Shown: one piece after another, positions 1 to 7,733 of the stretch
Layout: each line of letters opens with the position of its first letter
Numbering within the stretch: position 1 is the stretch's first letter
From: Planococcus glaciei
Lineage (GTDB): Bacteria > Bacillota > Bacilli > Bacillales_A > Planococcaceae
Direction: 5' to 3'
Assembly: GCF_900099655.1 (NCBI RefSeq)
Contig: NZ_FNDC01000003.1
Span: forward strand, 186,001-250,000
DNA: 64,000 nt
Notes under the pieces: model-generated
Databases searched by the model: none
Told to the model about the DNA's origin: nothing
The model's input: the letters and a program-made list of their open reading frames with translations, nothing else
Program-made: the position numbers and the translations under genes

Positions 1-691
1 CAATTTTTTCAGACAAATCGTCCAATTCATTGCCGTCGTTAACACGCATATAGTTCCAGCCGTAAGACTCGAAACGTTTTTGAATGTCTTCCGAGAAACT
101 CATGCTCAAGTCGCCATCAAGCGAAATGTCGTTGCTGTCATAAAGGACAACCAATTTGTTTAATTTCAAGTGGCCGGCAAGTGAGATCGCTTCACCAGCA
201 ACACCTTCCATCAAATCCCCGTCTCCGCATAAAGCGAATGTGTGGTGGTCAACGATGTCCAGGTTTTCTTTGTTGTATGTAGCTGCTAAATGGCGTTCTG
301 CCATTGCCATGCCGACTGCCATCCCGATTCCTTGTCCAAGCGGGCCAGTAGTGGCTTCTACACCTTTCGTGTGGTGGTATTCAGGATGTCCAGGTGTTTT
401 GGAATCCCATTGGCGGAAGTTTTTGATTTCGTCCAATGACAAGCCATATCCGCTTAAGTGAAGCAAGCTATATAGAAGCATCGATCCGTGTCCAGCCGAT
501 AACACAAAACGGTCGCGGTTGAACCAGTCCGGATTGCTCGGATTATGGTGCATGTGTTTCGTCCATAAAGTGTAAGCCATAGGAGCAGCGCCCATTGGCA
601 ATCCAGGGTGGCCTGAATTAGCTTTTTCGATAGCATCTATGGAAAGTGTGCGAATCGTAGTCACTGCAAGTTGATCTGCATGGTTTGACAT
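1..691 (-). CDS. tkt: Transketolase, N-terminal part (gene runs off left edge)
   Basis: Transketolase moves two-carbon units between sugar phosphates in the non-oxidative pentose phosphate pathway, with thiamine diphosphate and Mg2+. Only the first 230 residues are present; the rest lies beyond the window. The ATG at 691 follows GAGAGGATG. Visible are GHPGLPMG (His28), LSAGHGS (His68) and the cofactor motif GDGD at about 156-159, in the order usual for transketolases of about 660 residues. It follows the DUF896 gene as in the B. subtilis lexA-yneA-yneB-ynzC-tkt neighbourhood, but a terminator (771-798) and a promoter (733-761) sit between them, so it is probably transcribed on its own. Confidence 0.97.
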   Translation of the reverse strand, partial: MSNHADQLAVTTIRTLSIDAIEKANSGHPGLPMGAAPMAYTLWTKHMHHNPSNPDWFNRDRFVLSAGHGSMLLYSLLHLSGYGLSLDEIKNFRQWDSKTPGHPEYHHTKGVEATTGPLGQGIGMAVGMAMAERHLAATYNKENLDIVDHHTFALCGDGDLMEGVAGEAISLAGHLKLNKLVVLYDSNDISLDGDLSMSFSEDIQKRFESYGWNYMRVNDGNELDDLSEKI

Positions 692-732
692 AAAAAAAAC
701 ATCCTCTCGTATACAAAATTTCATCCCTTTCT

Positions 733-761
733 AGTGTAGTCAACAATAGAAAAGAATACAA
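733..761 (-). promoter_or_regulatory. Probable sigma-A promoter of tkt
   Basis: On the minus strand TTGTAT (756-761) and TACACT (733-738) are spaced by 17 bases, about 40 bases upstream of the tkt start. The boxes are imperfect; the position just after the ynzC terminator supports the call. Confidence 0.5.
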
Positions 762-770
762 ATAAAAAAA

Positions 771-798
771 GAATAAGTATTAATTTAAATACTTATTC
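771..798 (-). terminator. Intrinsic terminator overlapping the end of ynzC
   Basis: A perfect 10-bp stem (771-780 with 789-798, 8-base loop) is followed on the minus strand by a run of T. The upstream arm is the last codons and stop of ynzC, so the hairpin is partly coding. It separates the SOS operon from tkt. Confidence 0.8.
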
Positions 799-1013
799 TC
801 GCGGATATTTTTAATTTTGTCAGGCGTTACATCGTCGCCGTTCGGATCGATCACTTTTACGTTTTCAATTGTTCCGCGCATCGTTTTGCGGAAAACCTGC
901 AAATATTCTTCCCGCAAGGAAGATTGCTCTTTTGCTTCTTCAACTGACAAGCCAGCAGTTTTCGATTTACGCGATAATTCGTTGATTCGTTTTAATTTAT
1001 CTGGAGATAACAT
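780..1013 (-). CDS. ynzC: DUF896 family small protein (YnzC)
   Basis: A 77-residue soluble protein of the DUF896/UPF0291 family, whose exact role is not established. The family core LSPDKLKRINELSRK opens the protein and the rest is helical and charged. I place the start at the ATG at 1013, preceded by AAAGGTGG, rather than an in-frame ATG 33 bases upstream, because family members begin MLSPDKL or similar. It is the third gene of the yneA-yneB-ynzC operon, as in B. subtilis, where the operon is LexA-controlled; SOS induction of this gene is inferred from that arrangement. The last codons overlap the terminator. Confidence 0.9.
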   Translation of the reverse strand: MLSPDKLKRINELSRKSKTAGLSVEEAKEQSSLREEYLQVFRKTMRGTIENVKVIDPNGDDVTPDKIKNIRENKYLN

Positions 1014-1070
1014 CAAATACCACCTTTCTTCTTTCATATCGTACAAAAGAAGAGGCGTTTCTGCAATATA

Positions 1071-2038
<968 letters not shown>

Positions 2039-2066
2039 ATGAACCGCCTCCTAGGAATGTGTGTTC

Positions 2067-2080
2067 GGAATATATGTTCT
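2067..2080. promoter_or_regulatory. LexA box downstream of the yneA -10
   Basis: GGAAT-ATAT-GTTCT resembles the Bacillus LexA operator CGAAC-N4-GTTCG with changes in the outer positions. It lies between the yneA -10 and the start codon. Confidence 0.6.
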
Positions 2081-2081
2081 T

Positions 2082-2110
2082 ATGTTAATGCGAACAGGTG
2101 TTTTTGTCAA
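2082..2110 (-). promoter_or_regulatory. yneA operon promoter with LexA box in the spacer
   Basis: On the minus strand TTGACA (2105-2110), 17 bases, TAACAT (2082-2087). A LexA-like box CGAAC-AGGT-GTTTT at 2091-2104 fills the spacer, so bound LexA would block RNA polymerase. Confidence 0.75.
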
Positions 2111-2120
2111 CAAATAAATT

Positions 2121-2160
2121 CGAACCTATGTTTGCATTTCATAGCCCAAGTTGATATACT
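2121..2160 (+). promoter_or_regulatory. lexA promoter overlapped by a LexA box
   Basis: Plus-strand TTGCAT (2132-2137), 17 bases, TATACT (2155-2160) with an extended -10 TG at 2152-2153. The operator CGAAC-CTAT-GTTTG at 2121-2134 overlaps the -35, consistent with autorepression. Confidence 0.8.
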
Positions 2161-2205
2161 ATGGGTAGAAAAACATAACTGAACAACTAAAAAGAGGTGA
2201 AACTG

Positions 2206-2826
2206 TTGAAAAAAGTATCGAAACGCCAAGAAGATATTTTGACTTTCATAAAAGACGAAGTTCGGGCAAAAGGCTATCCGCCTTCCGTACGTGAAATTGG
2301 AGAAGCAGTTGGCTTGGCATCAAGTTCGACTGTCCATGGCCATTTGGCAAGATTGGAAAGCAAAGGCTTAATCCGGCGCGACCCGACAAAACCAAGAGCA
2401 ATTGAAATTATCAGCACAGACGACGCGTTAATTGAAAAAAATCCTGTATTGCATGTGCCTTTGATCGGTAAGGTTACTGCCGGCTTGCCAATTACAGCAA
2501 TTGAAAACGTGGAAGAATACTTCCCGTTGCCGCAAAGCTACGGCACAGAAGAAGACCATATCTTCATGCTGGAAATTATGGGTGAAAGTATGATCGAAGC
2601 AGGCATCCTGAACGGGGACTACGTTGTTGTACGCCAGCAGCAGTCCGCAAACAATGGCGACATTGTTGTCGCAATGACAGCTGATGACGAAGCAACCGTC
2701 AAACGCTTTTTCCGCGAAGAAGGCTACTTCCGTTTGCAGCCTGAAAACTCATCGATGGATCCGATTATCGTAGACCAAGTTTCCATTTTGGGCAAAGTGG
2801 TCGGCGTCTACCGCCAAATTCATTAA
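2206..2826 (+). CDS. lexA: LexA repressor
   Basis: LexA represses SOS genes and is inactivated by RecA-stimulated self-cleavage. The 206-residue product has an N-terminal winged helix (about 1-65, [18 protein letters not shown] recognition region), the cleavage site Ala92-Gly93 in KVTAGLP, and the serine-lysine dyad Ser128 (GESM) and Lys166 (TVKRFF). I choose the TTG at 2206: AGAGGTG ends 6 bases upstream and the protein then begins [12 protein letters not shown], like other LexA proteins; a GTG nine bases earlier lies inside that ribosome-binding site. It is one of only two plus-strand genes and faces yneA across a shared operator region. A bidirectional terminator follows at 2881-2910. Confidence 0.97.
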   Translation: MKKVSKRQEDILTFIKDEVRAKGYPPSVREIGEAVGLASSSTVHGHLARLESKGLIRRDPTKPRAIEIISTDDALIEKNPVLHVPLIGKVTAGLPITAIENVEEYFPLPQSYGTEEDHIFMLEIMGESMIEAGILNGDYVVVRQQQSANNGDIVVAMTADDEATVKRFFREEGYFRLQPENSSMDPIIVDQVSILGKVVGVYRQIH

Positions 2827-2880
2827 AAAAGAACGGCTTTTACTTAAGCCACTTAAACGCATAATGATTTAAACGAAAAA

Positions 2881-2910
2881 ACGCTGAGAAGCCATTCTCA
2901 GCGTTTTTCT
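2881..2910. terminator. Bidirectional terminator between lexA and the methyltransferase gene
   Basis: A perfect 10-bp stem ACGCTGAGAA/TTCTCAGCGT with loop GCCA is flanked by A and T runs on both sides, so it can serve the convergent genes on either strand. Confidence 0.9.
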
Positions 2911-2932
2911 ATTTAGAAGGTCTCTGGACTCT

Positions 2933-3664
2933 TTATTTTTCACACGAAAACACCAGCATGACCGGGATGCGCCGGCGCCGCTGATACTCTTCCTCGCTGT
3001 TGAATGATTGGCGGTTTGGTTCCCCTTCGCGCAAAGCTGTAACTTTAAATCCAGCTTTTGTTAAGGCTGTAAAATAAGTTTCAATTGTCCGGTGGTGCTT
3101 GACGACAATTTTATCAATCCACGGTTCTTTTCGTTCACCTTCGATAAAATAGTCATCTACCAGCCAGTTTCCCCTTCTTTCTCCCGAAAGTTTGCTGGCA
3201 AAGGATGAAGTCGTCAAAGGATGCTGAATACTGAACAGGAAATGGCCTTGTTCTTTTAAGCTTGCGTGCACTTTGGCAAATAATTTCTCGACATCTTCTA
3301 TATAGTGTATGGCAAAGCGGGACGTCACTACATCAAAACTTTTCTTTGGAAAAGAGTATTCTTCCATTGTCCCTTGAAAAAGAGTGCCAGAGGTCTCTTT
3401 TAAGGATTTCTTCGCCAATAAGGCCATGGCTTCAGAACCTTCGACTCCTTCGTAGGAGGCTGCTCCGACAGCCATCAGTTCACGCCCGAAAGCGGCATCT
3501 CCACAACCCAAATCCAGGATGCGCTTCCCTTTCACATCTCCTAGCAGTTCGTAGATGATCGGCTTTTCAATTGCATTGTTCGGGCTTTCCTGCCGTCCTC
3601 TGCGTTTTAAATAATTCGATAAAAAATCAGTTTGGTTATATACACTGGAACCTTTGAATTCCAT
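2933..3664 (-). CDS. Class I SAM-dependent methyltransferase, substrate unknown
   Basis: A 243-residue soluble protein with a Rossmann-like methyltransferase domain. Motif I is RILDLGCGDAAFG (about 48-60), an acidic ribose-binding position follows in YEGVEGSEAM, and a post-motif FDVVTSRFAIHYIED lies at about 110-125. This pattern matches the large Methyltransf_11/25 group, which acts on small molecules as well as RNA or proteins, so no substrate can be given. The ATG at 3664 has AAAGGGGGA upstream. It converges on lexA and is not obviously in an operon with the next minus-strand gene, which has its own terminator at 3713-3736. Confidence 0.85.
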   Translation of the reverse strand: MEFKGSSVYNQTDFLSNYLKRRGRQESPNNAIEKPIIYELLGDVKGKRILDLGCGDAAFGRELMAVGAASYEGVEGSEAMALLAKKSLKETSGTLFQGTMEEYSFPKKSFDVVTSRFAIHYIEDVEKLFAKVHASLKEQGHFLFSIQHPLTTSSFASKLSGERRGNWLVDDYFIEGERKEPWIDKIVVKHHRTIETYFTALTKAGFKVTALREGEPNRQSFNSEEEYQRRRRIPVMLVFSCEK

Positions 3665-3712
3665 TGCAGCAATCCCCCTTTAGTTTTCCATCCCTTTTTT
3701 GGCTATAAAAAA

Positions 3713-3736
3713 AGCATGCGCTGCGAGAGCGATGCT
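3713..3736 (-). terminator. Terminator of the 64-residue protein gene
   Basis: On the minus strand an AGCAT-CGCT stem pairs with AGCG-ATGCT with a single-base bulge, followed by a run of seven T. It lies just beyond the stop at 3744. Confidence 0.8.
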
Positions 3737-3743
3737 GGTTTTA

Positions 3744-3938
3744 TCAAGATTCATTGACAACGATATATTTCACAAGATTAATCGTGATCCGGTATATTTT
3801 ATTGCTCGCTTCATCCACTACATCATATGTACCGTTCGAAGGGATTTTGGCTAAAGCAGATTCTTTGTCTACAGCTTGTACAGAAAGAACAATCGTATTG
3901 CCTTGGTCGAAATAAAATTCCACTTGAAATGTTTTCAT
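3744..3938 (-). CDS. Small conserved-type protein, paralogue of the 74-residue protein at 4873-5097
   Basis: I do not recognise this 64-residue protein. It has a strong ribosome-binding site (GGAGGT 6-7 bases before the ATG) and its own terminator, so it is likely expressed. It has no signal peptide, no membrane segment and no cysteine. The predicted pattern is beta-rich: an opening MKTFQVEFYF strand, a middle VQAVDKESALAKI helix-like segment and a closing INLVKYIVV strand. The 74-residue protein 1 kb upstream has the same order (MKKFVVQYFL, VEAETREHVAAMA, IKLVKIKNY), so the two look like diverged copies. Function unknown. Confidence 0.75.
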   Translation of the reverse strand: MKTFQVEFYFDQGNTIVLSVQAVDKESALAKIPSNGTYDVVDEASNKIYRITINLVKYIVVNES

Positions 3939-3997
3939 TTGGTGACCTCCTCTGTTAGTGCTTTGAGACGCTCTCTTAAGTGTAACACACCTACCGA

Positions 3998-4423
3998 TTA
4001 TTGCTGATTATATATTTCCTTATACGCAATAACTTTCAGGGCTAGCATTTCTTCTTCGGTCAGCTTCCCTTCCAGTTTCTGCACGGCTTCCTGCGGCGTC
4101 ATGGTGCCGTTCTGTACTTCAGTGCGTATGGTATTCAGTTCGCTCATGCCAACTTTCTGAACTAGTACCCGGGTCGCCTGTCCTGTTGTATTAAATGGCA
4201 AAGAGCTCTCATCCGCAGCTTTCGCCTCTTCGATATAACCCGAGAGTTCCGGATCACTTTCCACATATTCCTTAACTTTGTCCAGCTTGCCGCTGCTTTC
4301 CATTTGCTCGGTTGCCTCATTTACGATTTTTTCCGATGCCATATTTGTACCAAGATAATAAACAGCAATGGCGCCTATAGAAAACACAACGAGCAGTACA
4401 ATCAAAACTTTCAATATTTTCAT
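3998..4423 (-). CDS. Membrane-anchored extracytoplasmic protein of unknown function
   Basis: A 141-residue protein with one N-terminal hydrophobic segment (about 3-24, KVLIVLLVVFSIGAIAVYYL) that is either an uncleaved anchor or a signal peptide without a clear cleavage site. The remainder is charged and helical, with an EEA/EEE-rich C-terminal half (TPQEAVQKLEGKLTEEEMLAL). The ATG at 4423 is preceded by GGAGG at 8 bases; an upstream in-frame TTG is part of that ribosome-binding site and is rejected. Neighbouring genes suggest no pathway. I do not recognise a family with confidence. Confidence 0.75.
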   Translation of the reverse strand: MKILKVLIVLLVVFSIGAIAVYYLGTNMASEKIVNEATEQMESSGKLDKVKEYVESDPELSGYIEEAKAADESSLPFNTTGQATRVLVQKVGMSELNTIRTEVQNGTMTPQEAVQKLEGKLTEEEMLALKVIAYKEIYNQQ

Positions 4424-4499
4424 CACTGAATCCTCCAATTTGTCTTTGCTATTAAGACGCTAATCTATTAAAAAAGTTACAGTCCCTTAAATAGACAAT

Positions 4500-4545
4500 A
4501 CCCTGAACCTGGACTCTTTTCTAGAAAAGGATCCAGTTTCAGGGT
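4500..4545. repeat. 46-bp near-perfect inverted repeat
   Basis: Arms of 23 bases (4500-4522 and 4523-4545) match except at three positions and meet at a TCTAGA centre. Outer arm ends read ACCCTGAA/TTTCAGGGT. It lies 20 bases past the stop of the excisionase-like gene. There is no clear T run on either side, so it is only a weak terminator candidate and could be a binding or recombination-related palindrome. Confidence 0.75.
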
Positions 4546-4564
4546 GTTGGGGGTCAAATCTCAC

Positions 4565-4765
4565 TTAATTTTCGTTCTTCAGTTTCCGCTGCTCAGCTAT
4601 CCACCAATCAATATGGTCTAAATCGAAAAAGATCATGTCTCCATATGCCTGGCTGTGCGGAATCTTTCGTTGGGCCATAAAGTGCTGCACCCGCTCTTCG
4701 GTCATTGGGTAACCCACTGTTTCCATGTATTCCAGCAGGCTTTTTATCCCTTGTATCTTTTTCAT
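4565..4765 (-). CDS. Small excisionase-like (MerR-type helix-turn-helix) protein
   Basis: A 66-residue protein whose layout resembles excisionase-type winged helices: an N-terminal helix (LLEYMETVGYPM), a turn and second helix (TEERVQHFMAQRKI), then a wing and an acidic aromatic tail (IFFDLDHIDWWIAEQ). The motif 'kiPh...iFFDLdhIDwWi' is typical of the family, in which such proteins either direct excision or bind other DNA. No integrase lies beside it, so a role in excision is not supported by context. The nearby 46-bp palindrome is a possible target, which is a guess. Start chosen at the ATG at 4765, after a GGGGGTG stretch. Confidence 0.65.
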   Translation of the reverse strand: MKKIQGIKSLLEYMETVGYPMTEERVQHFMAQRKIPHSQAYGDMIFFDLDHIDWWIAEQRKLKNEN

Positions 4766-4872
4766 TTAATCACCCCCACAAAATCCTCCTGGCACTCATG
4801 CCACAGAAAATTCAGTACGAGTTACTAACTTATTAAAAGGGTACTTTTATTCATACCCGATATGCAGCTTTT

Positions 4873-5097
4873 TTAACCTCCTCTTCTCGAAGTGGTCACC
4901 GGTTCCGTGTAATTCTTGATTTTCACTAGTTTAATGTCGGTTTTATTGAACATATTCAATTCGCCAAAGACGTCTTCAAATTGGACGATGTTTTCAGAAA
5001 GAGCCATTGCTGCGACGTGTTCCCTCGTTTCTGCTTCTACCGTTCTTTCGACAGCAAGCCCTTTTTCCAAAAAATACTGGACTACAAACTTCTTCAC
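4873..5097 (-). CDS. Small protein, paralogue of the 64-residue protein at 3744-3938
   Basis: A 74-residue protein of unknown function with a GTG start at 5097 and an AGGAGG site 7 bases upstream. Like its neighbour at 3744-3938 it opens with an MKKFVVQYFL strand, continues with an acidic VEAETREHVAAMA helix and has an IKLVKIKNY strand near the end. It carries an extra basic-glycine tail (TTSRRGG). Identity between the two is low but the order of conserved positions is the same along the whole length. No signal peptide or membrane segment is seen. Confidence 0.7.
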   Translation of the reverse strand: MKKFVVQYFLEKGLAVERTVEAETREHVAAMALSENIVQFEDVFGELNMFNKTDIKLVKIKNYTEPVTTSRRGG

Positions 5098-5210
5098 GGT
5101 CTCACCTCCTCTTTAAACTTTCTTCAGTCATTCACTTAAATCCTTTAAAAGTTGACGAATTTCAGTGATTTTCATCATCCGGAAAGAAAGCCATCAGTTT
5201 TTGCTGATAC

Positions 5211-5239
5211 AAAAACCGCCAGCAAGAATCTGCCAGCGG
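5211..5239 (-). terminator. Probable terminator of the lipoprotein gene
   Basis: On the minus strand ACCGC-TGG-CAG pairs with CTG-GCGGT (three-base bulge) and is followed by TTTTTG. It begins about 25 bases after the stop at 5264. Confidence 0.65.
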
Positions 5240-5263
5240 TGCTGCTCTGAATATCTTCAATAA

Positions 5264-5710
5264 TTAATTGCCTAAATTCTTAATTTGTTCAATGATGCTG
5301 GTGATTTCCTGAAGAGATTGGAATGCCTGGTTGTTTTTCAGCGCCTCTGAATTGAGTTTGCCGCCCTCTATGTTCTCCAAGTACAAGTCGATGCCTTCCA
5401 TTGCGCGGTTGTTCTGGTTCACTACTTGCTGATGCAAGTCCGCCCCGATTTCAGGCGCCTCCAGCTCGTTGAATTCTTCGATATTCACTTTCATTTCTTC
5501 CAGCTTTGTTTCCAGTTCTTGGGCAGCCTGTTCGTCATTGACTGCTCTTTTGGCCAAGTCCGGCACTTCTTTGCCAAAAGCTGTGGCCTCGTTTGCATAT
5601 TCGGAAGCTTCCGTGGCGTAATTCAAGGTATTGTTGACCCCTTCAAGTGCCGAACAGCCGCTGAGCAAAATGCTGCTTGCCATTAAAAGTGCTATAGTTG
5701 TCTTTTTCAT
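5264..5710 (-). CDS. Lipoprotein resembling the DUF6376 family
   Basis: A 148-residue lipoprotein with a lipobox LLSGC (Cys19) after a short basic and hydrophobic signal (MKKTTIALLMASSI). The mature part is helical and acidic, with heptad-like stretches (NYATEASEYANEATAFGKEV; EQAAQELETKLEEMK). This layout and wording resemble DUF6376 lipoproteins of Bacillales (YjcN-like), whose role is unknown; the family call is from memory and moderate. The ATG at 5710 follows GGAGG by 6 bases. It appears to be a single-gene unit with its own terminator, downstream of glnA. Confidence 0.8.
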   Translation of the reverse strand: MKKTTIALLMASSILLSGCSALEGVNNTLNYATEASEYANEATAFGKEVPDLAKRAVNDEQAAQELETKLEEMKVNIEEFNELEAPEIGADLHQQVVNQNNRAMEGIDLYLENIEGGKLNSEALKNNQAFQSLQEITSIIEQIKNLGN

Positions 5711-5815
5711 GTTGTGCCTCCTGCGCGTACTGACTTATTGGCATCAGTATAACACGGCGCTGGCTATCTTTCTAAGATTGGCGGACACGGAAATGAACTA
5801 TGACAAACAAAAAAA

Positions 5816-5843
5816 ACCGTCGGAGCCATAAAGCTCCAACGGT
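5816..5843 (-). terminator. glnA terminator
   Basis: An 11-bp stem with one mismatch (ACCGTTGGAGC/GCTCCGACGGT on the minus strand) is followed by eight T, directly after the glnA stop. Confidence 0.92.
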
Positions 5844-5850
5844 CTATTTA

Positions 5851-7185
5851 TTAATACATCTTCAAGTATTGCTCGCGTTCCCATGGGTGTACGGCAATGC
5901 GGAACATGTCCCACTCAATTTCTTTTGCTTCAACAAAGTTGTTCAGGATGTGCTCGCCAAGAGCTTTTGTCATCACTTCGTCGCTTTGCAGTTCTTGAAG
6001 AGCTGCATACAATGTTGGCGGAAGGTCTTGGATGCCGACAGCTTCGCGCTCTTTTTTGTTCATTGCATAGATGTTGCGGTCAACTGCTTTTGGCGGTGTC
6101 ATTTTCTTTTTGATGCCGTCAAGGCCAGCGCTTAACAGTACAGCCATTGCCAGGTAAGGGTTTGCTGCCGGGTCAACAGAGCGCACTTCTACACGAGTTG
6201 ACAAGCCGCGTGAAGCCGGAATACGGATCAATGGGCTGCGGTTTTGTCCAGACCAAGCTACGTAGCAAGGCGCTTCGTATCCTGGAACCAGGCGCTTGTA
6301 AGAGTTGACGGTCGGGTTTGTTACCGCCGTAAATCCTTGTGCGTGCTCCATGATGCCTGCAAGGAATTGGTAAGCTGTTTCGCTTAGTTTCAATTCGCCG
6401 TCTTCATCCAGGAACGCATTCTCGTTGCCTTTGAACAAGGAAACGTTCATGTGCATTCCGGAACCGTTCACACCAAATAATGGCTTCGGCATGAATGTCG
6501 CATGCAATCCGTGTTTGCGGGCAATGGTTTTAACAACCAATTTAAATGTTTGGATGTCATCACAAGCTTTGACTGCATCTGCGTATTTAAAGTCGATTTC
6601 GTGTTGTCCTGGAGCCACTTCGTGGTGGGAAGCTTCAATTTCAAAGCCCATTTCTTCTAATTCCAATACGATATCGCGTCGGCAGTTTTCGCCAAGGTCC
6701 ATCGGAGCCAAATCGAAGTATCCGCCGTTGTCATTCAACTCTAGAGAAGGTTCGCCGCTCGCGTCCAATTTGAACAGGAAGAATTCAGGTTCTGGCCCAA
6801 GGTTGAAATGAGTGAAGCCCAATTCTTCCATTTCTTTCAAGACACGTTTCAAATTATTGCGCGGATCTCCTTCAAATGGAGTTCCATCTGCACGGTAGAT
6901 GTCACAGATTAAACGCGCCACTTTTCCTTTGCCTGTGATCCAAGGGAAGACAACCCAAGTATCCAAGTCAGGGAATAGGTACATATCCGATTCTTCGATG
7001 CGCACAAATCCGTCGATGGAAGAACCGTCGAACATCATTTTGTTATCAAGTGCTTTGTCTAGTTGAGATGTTGGAATTTCCACGTTTTTGATTACTCCAA
7101 GAATGTCTGTAAACTGTAAACGGATGAAATTAACTTCTTCTTCTTTTACTAATCGTTTAATGTCTTCTTTTGAATATTTCCCCAT
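5851..7185 (-). CDS. glnA: Glutamine synthetase type I
   Basis: Glutamine synthetase joins ammonia and glutamate using ATP; in Bacillales the feedback-inhibited enzyme also controls GlnR and TnrA. The 444-residue product is of the GSI-alpha length, without the adenylylation loop of longer GSI-beta enzymes. Metal and substrate motifs appear in order: [33 protein letters not shown], the glutamate-flap region [24 protein letters not shown] and RVEVRS. Arg62 (FVRIEESD), which in B. subtilis links feedback inhibition to the regulators, is present. It follows glnR by 33 bases in the usual glnRA operon with GlnR operators upstream. Confidence 0.98.
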   Translation of the reverse strand: MGKYSKEDIKRLVKEEEVNFIRLQFTDILGVIKNVEIPTSQLDKALDNKMMFDGSSIDGFVRIEESDMYLFPDLDTWVVFPWITGKGKVARLICDIYRADGTPFEGDPRNNLKRVLKEMEELGFTHFNLGPEPEFFLFKLDASGEPSLELNDNGGYFDLAPMDLGENCRRDIVLELEEMGFEIEASHHEVAPGQHEIDFKYADAVKACDDIQTFKLVVKTIARKHGLHATFMPKPLFGVNGSGMHMNVSLFKGNENAFLDEDGELKLSETAYQFLAGIMEHAQGFTAVTNPTVNSYKRLVPGYEAPCYVAWSGQNRSPLIRIPASRGLSTRVEVRSVDPAANPYLAMAVLLSAGLDGIKKKMTPPKAVDRNIYAMNKKEREAVGIQDLPPTLYAALQELQSDEVMTKALGEHILNNFVEAKEIEWDMFRIAVHPWEREQYLKMY

Positions 7186-7218
7186 GTTTTTTCCACTCTC
7201 CTATGTAAGTTTTTATAA

Positions 7219-7611
7219 TTACCCATTTCCTTTGAAGAAACGGGATAAATCACCTTGTCTAAGGCCGCCTCGTTCATACGACCTGGTTCCTTGCAATTCC
7301 TCGCGCAGAATTTTTCGCAGCTCGGCATCGCTTAAGTTTTTCGGTTCTGCCATTTCATTTTTTGGCTGGTTTCTCATATCAAAGATTTTCTTGATTCCTG
7401 CGATATTGAGTCCTTGATCCAAATGATCCTTGATCTCCAGAAGAGTATCCACGTCATTTAACGAAAACATGCGCTTGTTTCCTTCTGTCCGGGCAGGGCT
7501 GATCAACTCGTGCTCTTCATAGTAACGGATTTGGCGCGCTGTAAGTTCCGTCAGCTGCATGACAATGCTGATGGGAAGAAGCGGCATCGTCCGGCGAACC
7601 CGATTCGTCAT
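7219..7611 (-). CDS. glnR: Nitrogen regulator GlnR (MerR family)
   Basis: GlnR represses glnRA and other nitrogen genes when feedback-inhibited glutamine synthetase activates it. The 130-residue protein has the MerR-type winged helix (about 7-75, with LTARQIRYYEEHELI) and a short autoinhibitory-type C-terminal tail ending in RQGDLSRFFKGNG, close to the GlnR tail consensus. I use the ATG at 7611, preceded by AAAGGGTGA; an upstream in-frame GTG lies before that site. It is the first gene of the glnRA operon. A perfect GlnR/TnrA-type operator and a degenerate second one lie upstream. Confidence 0.96.
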   Translation of the reverse strand: MTNRVRRTMPLLPISIVMQLTELTARQIRYYEEHELISPARTEGNKRMFSLNDVDTLLEIKDHLDQGLNIAGIKKIFDMRNQPKNEMAEPKNLSDAELRKILREELQGTRSYERGGLRQGDLSRFFKGNG

Positions 7612-7645
7612 TTTTTTCACCCTTTTCACTTATTACTACTCTTTC

Positions 7646-7674
7646 AGTATAAGATATGTCAGATAATCTGTCAA
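7646..7674 (-). promoter_or_regulatory. glnRA promoter
   Basis: TTGACA (7669-7674), 17 bases, TATACT (7646-7651) on the minus strand, an excellent sigma-A promoter. A degenerate GlnR half-site pair at 7657-7673 overlaps the -35 and spacer. Confidence 0.9.
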
Positions 7675-7679
7675 CACCA

Positions 7680-7696
7680 TGTAAGGTAACCTAACA
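7680..7696. promoter_or_regulatory. GlnR/TnrA operator
   Basis: TGTAA-GGTAACC-TAACA matches TGTNA-N7-TNACA at every defined position. It is just upstream of the glnRA -35, with a weaker copy TGTCA-GATAATC-TGTCA at 7657-7673. Confidence 0.88.
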
Positions 7697-7703
7697 CAAT
7701 AAA

Positions 7704-7729
7704 AGTCCCGCATTGTTAAATGCGGGACT
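7704..7729 (-). terminator. ynbB terminator
   Basis: A perfect 10-bp stem (7704-7713 with 7720-7729, AGTCCCGCAT/ATGCGGGACT) is followed by TTTTATT on the minus strand. It lies directly after the ynbB stop and isolates glnRA from it. Confidence 0.9.
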
Positions 7730-7733
7730 AAGC

